From Hepatocystis sp. ex Piliocolobus tephrosceles (Eukaryota; Apicomplexa; Aconoidasida; Haemosporida; Plasmodiidae): 25,334 nt of DNA. Location of the stretch: assembly GCA_902459845.2 (NCBI GenBank), contig CABPSV020000094.1:5354-30687 (forward strand). The letters are read 5' to 3'. The notes under the pieces are model-generated. The model was not told where the DNA came from and did not search any database. It saw nothing but the letters and a program-made list of their open reading frames with translations. The position numbers and the translations under genes are program-made. This document shows positions 1 to 12,687 of this stretch, piece by piece (within the stretch, counting starts at the first letter, position 1; each line of letters starts with the position of its first letter).

Positions 1-171
1 TATTTTCTTCAAAATGTGATGCATTTTTTTCTGAACAATTCATGCTATTTTCTTCAAAATGTGATGCATTTTTTTCTGAACAATTCATGCTATTTTCTTC
101 AAAATGTGATGCATTTTTTTCTGAACAATTCATGCTATTTTCTTCAAAATGTGATGCATTTTTTTCATCAT
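1..171 (-). repeat. 45-bp coding tandem repeat in the patatin-like gene
   Basis: Three full 45-bp units (starting at 1, 46 and 91) and most of a fourth (136-171) are almost identical. The array may extend beyond the left edge. In the minus frame each unit encodes 15 residues, MNCSEKNASHFEENS. Because 45 is a multiple of 3, copy-number change keeps the reading frame. Confidence 0.95.
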
Positions 172-1328
172 GTGTAATATGGTTCATTATTAATTTATGA
201 TTACAGTTATGAGTATTATTATTATTAATAGTGTTATTGTTATTTATACTATTGCCAATAGTACTGTTATCGCTAGCAATTAAATATGTTTCATTTAATT
301 TTTCATCATTATTGTTTGTTAAGGTATTTATTTTCAAAATTGTAGTTTTTGTGTTTGATGCCTTTTTTGTATACGTGTCACTATTATAATTCAATAGAAT
401 TTTTTTTTTTTTTTTTTTTTTTTTTATTTCATCATTATAATTTGTACTATTCGTTTTAAGCTTACACAAATTTTTATTGTTAGAACTTTTTACATATTTC
501 GTGTTACTTTTTAATAATAAATCGTCCATCTCTTTGTTTTTGTCAGATAATTCATGATTATGACCCAATTTGTTATTATGAAAAGATATCAGTTTGCTTT
601 TTGTAATTAAGCTTGTATTATAAAAATTCAAATGTCTAATAGTGTTAATAATAGAATTTGTTTTAATTGTTTCTTGCATAGGTATAAATCGATAAACATT
701 TTCGTTATTATATTTTTTTTCTAACAATTTAAAAGGTTGTAATAGGTATGGGAAAGAACAACTAGCCAAAACTGCAGTATAAACTAAAATATTAGGAGCA
801 TTAATGTAATTTAATACTAAAATACCATCTTCATTACATGCAAAATTATTATTTTCTGATTCAGCTCTAGTAAGAGTAATATTTAAAACTAATTTTGTTT
901 TAAGAAAAGCTTCTAAAAAAGTTAAATCTCCAAACAAATCATATATAAGTTTTACCATATGATCAATATCATAAAAACTACCTTTTTTGTAAATATTAAA
1001 AAATGAATAAAAAGAGTTTTGTGTTGTAAAACAAGATACAATTTTATAAATAAATCCGATGTTAAATTCTTCGGCTATTTCTTTACTTGTCCTAGTACAT
1101 ACCCAAGCAGCTATAATACTACCAGCTGATGTCCCACATATAATTTGAGGTAATATATTATCTTCATATTTTTCTACAAAATTTTTTTTTTTTTTTTTTT
1201 TTGTTTCATTATCAGATATCAATGATGATTTTGTTGAATTTTTTTTAGTATTATCTTTTTTAAACCAATTAAATATTTTGGATAATCCATAACTTTTTTC
1301 ATTATATGTAGTATTACTATTTTTACTA

Positions 1329-1392
<64 letters not shown>

Positions 1393-3488
1393 GTTTATCA
1401 TCAATTTTACACTTGTTATTTGATTCTTTTTTTTTCATTTCTGTGACACCTTCGATAGTATCACCTACTTTCTTTTCTTGCAGTTGTTCTATTTTTTCAT
1501 TTATAGTAAGATCCTTTTTATTATCAGGTATATTATCAGGTATATTATCAGGTATATTATCAGGTATATTATCAGATATATTATCAGATATATTATCAGA
1601 TATATTATTAGCATCGTTATTTATTAATTTTTGATTTTTTTTTCTTTCGTATACAAAATTCGATACATAATTATAATCCTTTAATGTATTATTTTCTGTG
1701 CTTTTTTTATTATACACTTTTTTTCCACTCAACGAAGATTCGTCATGTAGTGGAAAATGTTGTGATGATTTGTTTAAAGTTGGTTCATCACTTTTACTTT
1801 TTTTAAAAAAAAAGTTTTTTATATTTATCAATTTTTTTTGAGAAAAATAATTATGGTTACTGTCGACACAGGTACTAGAGCTATTACCATTACTGTCAAC
1901 TTTACCATCATTAATGTCAGTATTAGGATTTTCATCCATGTTTATCGACTTTGAACAATTACTACTATTGTTCGAGTCACTATTGTTCGAGCTACTATTA
2001 TTCGAGCTACTATTATTAGAACCACTATTATTAGAACCACTATTATTAGAACCACTATTATTAGAACCACTATTAGTAGGGTCACCATTATTATTATTTT
2101 CATCAAATGTTTCAAATATATTTTTTTTTTTTTTTTTTTTTCTAGTGTAGGTAACGTCATGTATATCATCACCATCACTACCATAACCATCATAACCACC
2201 ATCACCTACATTATGAAAAGTGTCATATTTATCATTTAAATATGAACTAGTCATATTTTGAAAATAATCATAGTTAATTGAACATTTTAAAAAAGATTCA
2301 ATAACACCAAAATGGTGCAATCCTAATATTGCACCACCACTCAGAAATAAAGCTGTGTTTCCCCATTGTTTAAATATTTCTTTAAAATATTTTTTTATAA
2401 GTAAATATTCATCCGAATATATATATGTATTATTATTTTTTTTTTCTTTTTTTACATAATTTTCTATATAATTTAAAGCATTCATAACATTGTTAACAAA
2501 AATTATAAGTATAATATGAGGGCTTGAATATGTTTTACTATAATATTTTTCTTGAAATATATTTTTAATTCGAATAGAGGTAGCCATTTTTATATCCTCT
2601 AATAACAATAATAAATCCTCATTTTTTAAATTATTTTTTATATTTTCTGAAGTTTTTTTTAATAAATTTAAATCATACATATTGATATAATCATCGTTTT
2701 CATTAATGTGAATTGATTTACCTGTTAGTACATCCATATAATATGCATATTTTACATAATCGTTGTAATTTGTACATGATTCCATTAAACGTTCTATATG
2801 AAATATATTTTCATTCAATTTTGTTACTTCGCTTTGTTTACTATTTTTATTTTTACTACTTTCGTCAGAATTATTATTTTTTTTTATTTCTTTATCTACA
2901 TTTTTACATTTTACATCATTTTTATTATGATCAAAATAGTTATTACTCAAATTATTATCGCTTTGTTGATCTGTTTTTTTATTTATATTTTCTTTTTCGT
3001 CGTTTTTTTCGTCGTTTTTTTCGTCGTTTTTTTTGTCGTTTTTTTCGTCGTTTTTTTCGTCGTTTTTTTTGTCGTTTTTTTTGTCGTTTTTTTTGTCGTA
3101 TTTTTTGTCGTTTTTTTTGTCGTTTTTTTTGTCGTTTTTTTCTTCGTTTTTTTCTTCGTTTTTTTCGTCTTTTTTTTCGTCCTTTTTTCCTTCTTTTTTT
3201 TCGTCCTTTTTTATTTTTTCTTCTTGTTTTTTCGCTTTCTTTTTGGATTCACTTCTATTGAAGTCTATATATTTTGTTATAACAAAAAATGCAATATTTT
3301 CAAAAAAATAAATAAAAAAGCGAATAAGTAAATATATAAAGGCGTTTAAAACAAATATAACCACCAATAAAATAAAAATAGGTAATTTCAAAAAATAATG
3401 TGTACTCAAATTTTCATAAGTTAGTTTTTTTTTTTTTTTTTTTTCCTCGTCTTTTTAAGGATTCTAATCCAAATTCAGGTGTTTTCAT
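1..3488 (-). CDS. Patatin-like lipase/phospholipase, C-terminus outside window, frame break near N-terminus
   Basis: I read this minus-strand frame by hand; it is open from 3454 to the left edge. Family: patatin-like serine lipases with a Ser-Asp dyad, closest by eye to the SDP1/Tgl3-5 triacylglycerol-lipase branch. Seen in order: a start at 3486-3488 (MKTPEFGLESLKRRG), a poly-Lys run, a hydrophobic membrane-like stretch (about 3330-3400), a Lys/Asp/Glu/Asn repeat, the oxyanion loop LSGGAILGLHHFGVIESF (about 2290-2343), a low-complexity insert of roughly 370 residues, the nucleophile elbow GTSAGS with Ser codon at 1127-1129, then FGDLTFLEAF and a segment ending ASCSFPYLLQPF. The catalytic Asp motif is not reached and should lie left of position 1. 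The first 24 codons are out of frame with the rest across the 20-T run at 3425-3444. It probably acts at a membrane or on lipid stores (inference). Family call is firm; the substrate is not known. Confidence 0.85.
1328..1391 (-). repeat. Poly-asparagine (ATT)n tract in the patatin-like gene
   Basis: About 21 uninterrupted ATT triplets on the plus strand read as AAT, encoding an Asn run in the minus frame. It sits in the insert between the oxyanion loop and the catalytic serine. Confidence 0.95.
1518..1609 (-). repeat. 12-bp coding repeat (NIPD/NISD) in the patatin-like gene
   Basis: Unit ATCAGGTATATT, changing to ATCAGATATATT in the later copies. It encodes about seven to eight NIPD or NISD tetrapeptides in the minus frame. 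The two variants lie in separate blocks, which suggests recent separate expansions. Confidence 0.9.
1960..2075 (-). repeat. 15-bp coding repeat (Ser/Asn/Gly) in the patatin-like gene
   Basis: Unit ATTATTAGAACCACT and a variant with CGAGCT, about seven copies. In the minus frame it encodes SGSNN and SSSNN pentapeptides. It is part of the same low-complexity insert between the two catalytic motifs. Confidence 0.9.
2998..3170 (-). repeat. 12-bp coding repeat (DEKN/DKKN) in the patatin-like gene
   Basis: About fourteen copies of a 12-bp unit, GTCGTTTTTTTC or GTCGTTTTTTTT on the plus strand, encode charged tetrapeptides NDEK/NDKK in the minus frame. The array separates the N-terminal hydrophobic stretch from the patatin domain. 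Confidence 0.92.
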
Positions 3489-3675
3489 CTTTTAGTAAAA
3501 AAAAAAATATATAAACAAATTAAAAAATTATGATGAACCATATATGATTATGTACATGGAACAACATACTAACGGTGATTAAAAAAAAAAAAAAAAAAAA
3601 AACTATACATATATGTAAACTATTCAAATGTAAACTTATATATAAATATACAAATGTTACGAAAGTATAATTGCG

Positions 3676-3719
<44 letters not shown>

Positions 3720-3909
3720 TCAAATGTAAACTTATATACAGCTATTTAAATATTACGAATATATAATTGCGTAAATATGTGCATATATACATATATATAT
3801 TTATATATATATTTATTTATTTACACATTTATGTTTTAAAATTTATCTACTTTATAATTAAAAAAAACATGACAGTAATTTTATCTCATTTTTTTTTCAG
3901 TCAATGTGA

Positions 3910-4010
<101 letters not shown>

Positions 4011-4483
4011 AAAGTTTAAACTGTCAATAGATAGATAATATCGGTAATATAGTAAAAATACAGAACAATTATGTAAATACATACGTGGCCCGTATACAGA
4101 TATATATATATATTATACATACATATGCGTACAATCCAGGTTTATAAGTTTTTAAATTAATAAACTCGAAAAGTTGGGGTTACATAAAATTTAATAAAAA
4201 AATGAATGCAATAAATTTAGGAGTTGTGCATAAAATGAGATTCAAAGTTTTAATTAGGATTGTATAAATCATTGTATAAATAGATAAAAGAAAAAAAATT
4301 AAATGAGATGAAAAAAAATATATAATTTAAATTAATTGTAAATAAAGAAAAAAGAAAAAAAGAAAAAAAAGAGCAAAGAAAAAAAGTAAAAAAGAAAAAG
4401 AAAAAAAAATTTTAGTGAAAATCTAATTTTTTCATTTTGTCCCAACTCATATGTAATTTAATTCATATACAAATATAGAAATG

Positions 4484-4526
<43 letters not shown>

Positions 4527-5006
4527 GGAATATATATGCTATCTAGATATAACGCTCAAACATATTACAATTATATATGTATATGTTAATTGTGTATTAG
4601 TAAGGGTATGAAATAAATATCGTGAAGGAAGGAGGGCGCGTGCTACATTTAGTATATATATATATTCTTTACTTTTATAATTAAAAAAAAAAAAAAAAAA
4701 AAAAAAAATCTACGAAAAGTTTATTTTAATTTGTACAATTTGAAAATATATTGATAATAGTTAAGTGAACACACGAAAAAATAAAATAAAATAATTAAAT
4801 AATAATAAAAAAATGAATAGTGTTACAGTAAATAAAATCACAAATAAATGATAAATGGATAAGCAGAAACAATGAATAAAGGATTAATGAAGCATCAATA
4901 CAATACTAAACATGTATTAAATAGGTCTTTAAATAAAAATAAAAATTAAACTAGATCAATAAGACCAATGAAACAAAAAACACTTAATGAAATAAATAAA
5001 GCTTTT

Positions 5007-5061
<55 letters not shown>

Positions 5062-5578
5062 TATTTATAAAAGTCTAATATAATACAATGACTAAAAGGG
5101 TAAACAAATAAAAACAGAACACAAATTGTTCAAAAGAATATGTGAAAAACAATAATGTGATATTTATATTAAAAAAAAAAAAAAAAGAAATAAGAATAAT
5201 TAAAAAAGAAATTTTTTTAAAATGTAGAAAAAAAAAATAAAATAAAATAAATAAATACACACAGATAAAAATAAAAAGAGGTAGAAATGAAACTTTAACT
5301 TATGTTATCTTGATATATTTATAAAAAAAAGGACAATAAATAGTGAAGGATTATATAAGTATATAATTTTTTTTTTTTTTTTTAACCAAGGTTTATTTAA
5401 TGATAAAAATTATAATTATTAGTAGAAATATGACGAAAATAACTCTTTTTTTTGGGGGGGAGGGGATTATATTTTGGTTAGGTATAAAGTGGACTTATTT
5501 ATAATAAAACAACTATACAAGTTATATGTAACACATGCACATGTATATTTATTTATACATACATATATATATATATAT

Positions 5579-5806
5579 ACTACTACTACTACTACTACTA
5601 CACACGCATTATAAAAAGTACAGTTTGTACAAATATTCCATTCTTTAAATATTATTTTTAAAAATAATAATAGTTGTAATGGTAATAGTAGTAGTAGTAG
5701 TAATAGTAGTAGTAGTAGTAGTAATAGTAGTAGTAATAGTAGTAGTAATAGTAGTAATAGTAGTAGTAGTAGTAATAGTAGTAATAGTAGTAGTAGTAGT
5801 AATAAA
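5579..5806. repeat. (TAC)n and (AGT/AAT)n microsatellite cluster
   Basis: A perfect TAC run spans about 5579-5600. After mixed sequence, an array of AGT and AAT triplets follows at about 5683-5806. The AGT/AAT frame is stop-free but short, with stops close on both sides, so it is not called as coding. Confidence 0.9.
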
Positions 5807-6120
5807 TAAACAAGTGAAATTATTATGCTCGCATTTACTTATATTTGAGTGTATATAAATGCATTTATTGACATTTTCGAGAATTCATTTAATTTATTAA
5901 TGTCCAAAATTATGCTATATTGTAATTTAAAGCTTAAAAAATGTAATTATTGAAAGAAGGAAACAAAAATAAAAAACTAAGGAGCTAATCAACAAGCTAC
6001 CTAATGAACAAATATATATGATAATAAATTTCAGTTCATATATATATATATATATGTGCATATATAGTTTGCAAAAAAAAAAAAAAAAAAAATAAATAAA
6101 CATAATAAACTACATTTATA

Positions 6121-6210
6121 CGATAAATTACGTTTATACGATAAATTACGTTTATACAATAAATTATATTTATACGATAAATTATATTTATACGATAAAT
6201 TATATTTATA
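6121..6210. repeat. 18-bp tandem repeat, five copies
   Basis: Units start at 6121, 6139, 6157, 6175 and 6193. The form is CGATAAATTACGTTTATA, with ATATTTATA replacing CGTTTATA in later copies. Intergenic, about 2.1 kb upstream of the PABP2-like start. Confidence 0.9.
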
Positions 6211-8340
6211 TGTGTTTGAGTACTTGTTTACTTCTTAAAATTACTCCTACAAAGAGCACTTATCTCCACAATTTTATTGAAAAAAAATATATATATAAAT
6301 AAATGAATAAAAATACAAATGGAAAGTATATATAAAATATTTCACAACAAATTTATCATAATTTGTCATGATATATATATATACGTATGTGTTAGTATTA
6401 ACACATTCATAATATTATGTTTTATTGTTATTCAAACATAACATTGTTAATTTATATATATTTAATTTATGACAGTTTTTAAAAATTCGTAAAAATCTGG
6501 TATAATATACAATTTTTACAAAAATGATATTCTTGATTCTATAAAAATGAAAAGGTCAACAAAAGTACATATATAATATATATTTTTTTTTTTCTTTTCC
6601 ATATTAATGTTAAAAATTAATATAATGTATACTTTTTTGCAATTGCGTTTGTTTTTATAAATATATATAGGACGGTAAATATGGTCGTTTTTTTTTTTTT
6701 TTTTTTTTTTTTTTTGTTCATATACGGAATTGCCAATGAGCTATATATGTATTTAATATTCTTTATATTTGTATTAAAGTTAAAAAAATCAAAATAAAAT
6801 GGCAATTTAATTAAGAGCAAATTTGTAAGCTTGCTAATTATACGAATTATTTATATACATACATATATATATAAATTTATGTTAATTGGATTTGTTACAT
6901 TTTTAACTTTCGTTTTAATTCTTTTAAAAATATTTTTTATTTTATGAAAAGTTATTAAATTAGAGATACCACGGAAGGGAAAAAAAAAAAAAAAACATAT
7001 AAAATATATACATTTAAAAATGTACGTTATATATAAATAATCTTTCTTCTCGTTTTTTTGTGCTTTTAATTTGCAGCACTTAAATGTTTTAGAACGTTGT
7101 TTATTGGTAGAAAAACACAAACATCAAAATTATTCCTACGTTTTATTTTTAAGTACGATATATAATTATGTGAAAAAAAAAAAAAAAAAAAAATATATCA
7201 TCACCACAAAATATTAATATAACATAAGTAGGTTAACCCATATAGAAGTGCAATTATAAAAAATTGTGTACATATAACATTAATGTTTAAATATATAATT
7301 GCGTTTGTTAATATATATATATATATATATATTTTTTACTTTTCATAGCTTTTTGCAGTAAATTTTAAAACTTATAAAACAATAAAAAAAATAAATAAAT
7401 AAATATATAAAAATATATATATATATATATACATATGTACATATGTTTACCTGTTATATATATATATATATCACTTACAATTAAAATTTTTTTTTTTTTT
7501 TTATTTTCATTACAGATTTACGTATTTTTTTTTTTTTTTTTATTTAACAAATTTTTTTAACTCTTTTAATTCTTTTTTTTTTTTTTTTTTTTATGTTTAT
7601 CATATTTAATTTTATTTAAATTTTACTTTAATTTACATTTTAATTTAATTTTATTTTTATTTTTTTTTAATTTAAATTTTTTTAAAAGAAAAAAAAGCAA
7701 AGGAATAAATAAATAAATTAATAAATAAAGAGTCCCAATTTCAATATAATATTTTATTATGTACATAGTATATATATTTTACATACATACTATATATATA
7801 TACAATATATAACTTTTTTTTTTTTTTTTTTTTTTAACATAGTAGGTTTTAGTAAACTGTATACTCATTTAATTTATATGTATTATATTTACTTTACATG
7901 TAAACTTTATATATGTAAAAAATTACTTTTACAATTTTATATGCATACTTTTATATGTATTTTTAAGTACATAATAGAAAGTTTTATTCAAAAATAAGGA
8001 TTTACAAAAGCGTTATTTAAATAATATATATAAATTTTTTTATATGTATAAGCAAAAATATACTTTTTTTTTTTTTTTTTTTTTTTTGAGAAGTATAACA
8101 ATTTTATTGGTACTCATTTATATCCTTTATGCGTTTTAATTATATATATAAATATATATAAAATTTTTGTGATAAGACATATCATTATTTTATATTATTA
8201 CGAATATATTTGCTTTATTATTTTAACAATTTTATTATTTTAAAACATTAATAATTTTGAACTATATAATTTTAATCACCCAAAAACAAGAAAATAAAAA
8301 AAAAAAAAATAAAAAAACTTAAATAAGGAAAGTATAAAAA

Positions 8341-8992
8341 ATGGATCAAATGAACATAGAACAAATGAATGCCGAAAAGGGAAAAAATGAAGAAGGCAAT
8401 TTTAAAGTGCAGGTAGATGATATAAATAACATTGATAAAGAATTTAGCGATTTACAAAAATTAAAAGTAATAAAAAAAAAAAAAAAAATTACAACAAACT
8501 TTATGTTATTTTTATTTTTTTTACTTTAAATGTTACCTTAAACATTTTTTGCATGAAATAGTTGTTTTCTCCTTTTTATTTTTTACATTATTTTCAAAAA
8601 TTGAACTGTATAAATGTTTTATGGGTACACCTATATATATATATGTATATATACATTTCTTATCTTTTTTCTTCATTGTTTTTTTTTTTTTATTTTTTTT
8701 ATTTTTTTTTTTGATTAGATGATGAATGAAGGAGCTGATATGCAAATGGGTCAATATGGCACTGTTGATTCACGTGAAATGGAACAGGAAGAAATAAATA
8801 ACAGATCTATATTTGTTGGAAATGTAAGAAAAAAAATATATAAATAAATAATGATATAAATAAGTGCATATATGTATGAATAAATGAGTGAATAAGTGTT
8901 AATTCTTCTAATAGTTCTTAACACTGATATGACAATTGTTATGTTTATTTTATATATTGTCTCTATTTTTTTTTTTTTTTACACAGTTGGAT

Positions 8993-9034
<42 letters not shown>

Positions 9035-9974
9035 CACTTATTTATTCACTTATTTATTTGATTTATTTATTTGATTTATTTATTTGATTTATTTATTTAT
9101 TTTTTTTTTAAATATAGGTTGATTATTCCACTCAACCAGAAGAATTACAGTCATTATTTTCAGAGTGTGGATTAATAAACAGAGTAACAATTTTAGTAAA
9201 TAAAAACACAGGCCATTCTAAAGGGTAATATATATATATATATATATATTTTTATCATATTGACACATATTTGTATATAAATTAGTTTATATTATGCACG
9301 AACTTGTACAATTTTATTATAATAAAAACTGATTATTTTATTTTTTTTTTTTTTTTAACAGATATGCATACATCGAATTTGCTGATCCATCATCTGTTAG
9401 AACTGCTTTATCTCTTTCTGAATCATTTTTCAAAAAAAGACAAATAAAGGTACTTATGGAATTATAAATTATACGCATTTCTTTATGTGTGTATGCATGT
9501 ATATATTTTATATTAACATAATCATAAATAAACAATTAATTTTTGTTTTTATGCAATATAATCATATATGTAATTATTTTATCTTTTTTTTTTTTTTTTT
9601 AATTTTCTTAAATATACAAATCTCATTTTCATTTATTTTATGATTAAAATAGGTTTGTAGTAAAAGGAGAAATATACCAGGTTTTAATAGACCAAGAATG
9701 GGTGCATTCCGAGGAAGAGGATTAAAACCTTCTTTCAGTTCCAGAGGGAGGTTGGTATAACTAAAAAGGGAAAATAAAAAAAAAAAAATAAAATAAAAAA
9801 AAAAAATAGTTATATATATATATAGTACAATACCATCTACTGGTGAACTTATGCATATTCAAACTAATGTTATCACGTTCATTTTGAAATATTAGGCAAC
9901 CCAGTTTTAGACCATTCTATAGAGGAAGAGGGTCATATAAGAAAATAGTACCAAATCCATACGAAAGAGCATAA
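8341..9974 (+). CDS. PABP2: Nuclear poly(A)-binding protein 2 (PABPN1)-like RNA-binding protein, six exons
   Basis: Exons that join cleanly at GT-AG borders are 8341-8466, 8719-8823, 9118-9224, 9362-9449, 9653-9750 and 9896-9974, giving 200 residues. A short acidic N-terminus with a likely helix (FSDLQKLK) precedes one RRM at about residues 72-147. RNP2 is SIFVGN (72-77) and RNP1 is KGYAYIEF (112-119). The order [16 protein letters not shown], then an Arg/Gly tail ([16 protein letters not shown]) is that of PABPN1, which binds nascent poly(A) and controls tail length in the nucleus. The tail arginines are likely methylation sites by family analogy. If intron 5 is retained, the protein ends two codons after RGR with LV-stop, losing the last 25 or so residues. 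Intron 2 carries a TTTATTTG-type repeat near 9045-9105. From memory a P. falciparum homologue sits beside TrxR. Confidence 0.92.
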
Positions 9975-10434
9975 TTTTGTTACAATTCTAAGATACTCAT
10001 CGTAAGGTACTTTTTGTTTATTGCTTTATAAATATATATACATATATATGTATGTATATGTATATACATATATATGTATAAAAAAATGAAGAAAAATGAA
10101 GATTAAAAGAAAAAAGAAGAATAATAAAGATTGAAGCATAAAAAATAAAAGAAAATTAAAAAATGACAAAAATGAAAAGGAAAAGATCACTTTAATTTAT
10201 TATCACAATTAATAAAGTATATATATATATATATATAAGCTCGAATGTTTTATAAATACATGGTTTAAGTATTTCACTTTAAATGCTATTACCTGCATTT
10301 TAATTTTATTTTGGAATTGGTTACTTTAATTGTTCCTGTTATATTTTTTTTTTTTTTTTTTCTTTTTTTTATTACTTATAAGTATTTTATTCCTTGCTAT
10401 ACAATATATAAGAAGATTTGTAAATATGCACTTG

Positions 10435-10469
<35 letters not shown>

Positions 10470-11784
10470 TTACATATATGTGTGTATACATTATTCTATT
10501 CATTATTAAACATAAGAAAGAAAAGAAAGAAATGTGTGTTCTTATTTTTATTTTATTTTTCTTTTACATTTTGTATTTTCGTTTATTGTTTAAGATAGAA
10601 AAGAAAAATAAAAAAAAATTCAATACTAATAAAAAAAAAAAAAAATAAAAAAAAAAAAAAAAAAAAATTCAATATTAATAAAAAAAAAAAAGAGAAAAAA
10701 AAGAAAGTTTCTAATTTAAAAAAATACTTACTAGTATCAAAAAATCCAAAATAAAAAAATTAAATATATATACATGCGTATATGTATATGTATATTTAAA
10801 ATAATAAAAACGGTATTAAAAATAAAATCTTATATTCCTATATATATATATACACTATATAAATTTTTAGTTGTAATTTCCATTTAGTGTTGTATTGTTT
10901 TTTTGTTAAAAAACAGCTAGATATACGCTTTTTTAATTAATTAATTAATTTTTTTTTTTTTTAATTATTTTACTCTTTTTTTTTTAATTACATTTTATTT
11001 TATTATTTTGTCTTTGTAGCCTTATAATTAAATGTTTACTCTATTTTTTTATTTACTTATTTATGTATAAATTTTTTTTTATTTTTTTTAAGTATATGTT
11101 ATTTTAAACCCTTTGTAATGTATTTTTTTTAAAAAAACGTGTTAATCCCATTTATTTGTTTACATTTTCCATACATTTCATTAATCATAACTATATATGA
11201 ATATAGGATTATAAAAAAAAAATAAAATAAAATAAAATAAACATAAGATAAAGTTATGGCTTACATAACGATACAAGTGTAATTTTAATTTTTATTTTAT
11301 TTTTTTTAATGAGTAATAAAAATGTAAAAATATATAATTTCTAATTTAATAATCAAAAAAATTTGTAGAAAAAAGATTGGAATTTAAAACATATTATGTT
11401 GTAAGATATATATTTTATATGTTTACAAAATAAGTTCATTCATATATGTACTTATTTTTATTGGATTTTTTTTTAAGAACACAAAAATGTAACAAACTTA
11501 GTTTAACGCACTTTCTTTACAACAAGGTAAGCACATATATGTGTGTACCTACCCATATATATATATATATACGTCTCAAGTTATTTATATTAATGTGCAC
11601 AGAAACAACCTATATGTTTATGAAAGTTTCACATGGTGATAACATTAACAAAAGTATATATTAATATTTATTAGGATATTTATTGAAAATTGTTATCATT
11701 TTTTTCATTACCCATTTAGTTCTCGTTAATAAGTGTTTAGAAATGCTTTAATAAATAAAATGATAAAAAAAAATATGCTATATA

Positions 11785-11836
11785 TATATATGGGTATATA
11801 TACATATGGGTATATACACATATGGGTATATATACA
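11785..11836. repeat. Short ATGGGTATATA tandem repeat
   Basis: Three near-copies of an approximately 18-bp unit containing ATATGGGTATAT lie at about 11789, 11807 and 11823. Intergenic and upstream of TrxR. Confidence 0.7.
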
Positions 11837-12127
11837 ATCATGTACATATTTTATCTAAGTACATGTTTATTCATTTTTAATTCCTTTTTTTTGAAAATCT
11901 GATAGATATGCTATGTTTATCGACTAAAAAATAAAAATAAACATTTTATTATATAAGTTGAATAACCAAATTAATTACGAACTTGACATATAATTTTTTT
12001 TTCCAACACACATATATTATATGACGGTTTAACATAAAAAAGTACACATAATGTTTATATTTATATCTTGTATTTTGGCTAATGATTAAACTTTAACGGT
12101 TTTATAACATTAAACCTTATAACAAAA

Positions 12128-12212
12128 AATAATAAATAAAACAAAATAAAATAAAATAAAACAAAATAAAATAAAATAAAACAAAATAAAATAAAACAAA
12201 ATAAAATAAAAG
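12128..12212. repeat. AAATA/AAACA pentanucleotide repeat
   Basis: A run of AAAAT units interspersed with AAAAC units forms a higher-order period near 25 bp, shortened in the last copies. Intergenic, about 0.5 kb upstream of TrxR. Confidence 0.85.
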
Positions 12213-12326
12213 AATTAAATAGTCAGAATATCCAAAGCATTTTAAGTTATACAAATAAAGTGCACCAAATTTTGAATAATCATTACATTTTCTGTTTTAA
12301 CATACATTAAAAAATGTAAAGAATGG

Positions 12327-12376
<50 letters not shown>

Positions 12377-12574
12377 TAAAACATAAAATAAACAAATCAA
12401 TGTTTACCCTTTTTAAAATAAAGGCAAAGTGAATTGTGTGTTTTTGGATGACATTATAATATTATATACATATATAAATTTTTGTACGCGTGGGAATATA
12501 TAAATAATTTTTTTTTAAAGAAGAGAAAATTATAAACATAAAATGAACGTTTGACTTATACTTATACCATAGCG

Positions 12575-12619
<45 letters not shown>

Positions 12620-12687
12620 TAATCCCATCATAAATAATATATACGCATTTTTATATATTTAATATATTTACATATACATAGTTAATT

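Larger units (their letters stand above)
9975..12687. other. Intergenic region: PABP2-like 3' UTR and TrxR 5' region
   Basis: No supportable gene in 2.7 kb. It holds AT-rich sequence, (TA)n runs near 10218 and 10440, poly-A near 10630-10690, and a poly-A run at about 12331-12372. A poly-T run of about 40 lies at 12578-12617, just upstream of TrxR. Short frames at 10311-10648 and 11446-11664 are built from (TATA)n and poly-A/T and look non-coding. Confidence 0.6.

Noticed and set aside
2713..3331. Plus-strand frames rich in FFRRFF, FFVVFF or SFFLSFF
   Set aside because: They are the complement of the 12-bp DEKN repeat in the patatin-like gene. A stop-free repeat creates open frames on both strands.
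11446..11664. Small 72-residue plus-strand gene
   Set aside because: The frame runs through (TA)n and poly-T, has no recognisable domain and no splice partners. It is more likely TrxR upstream sequence.
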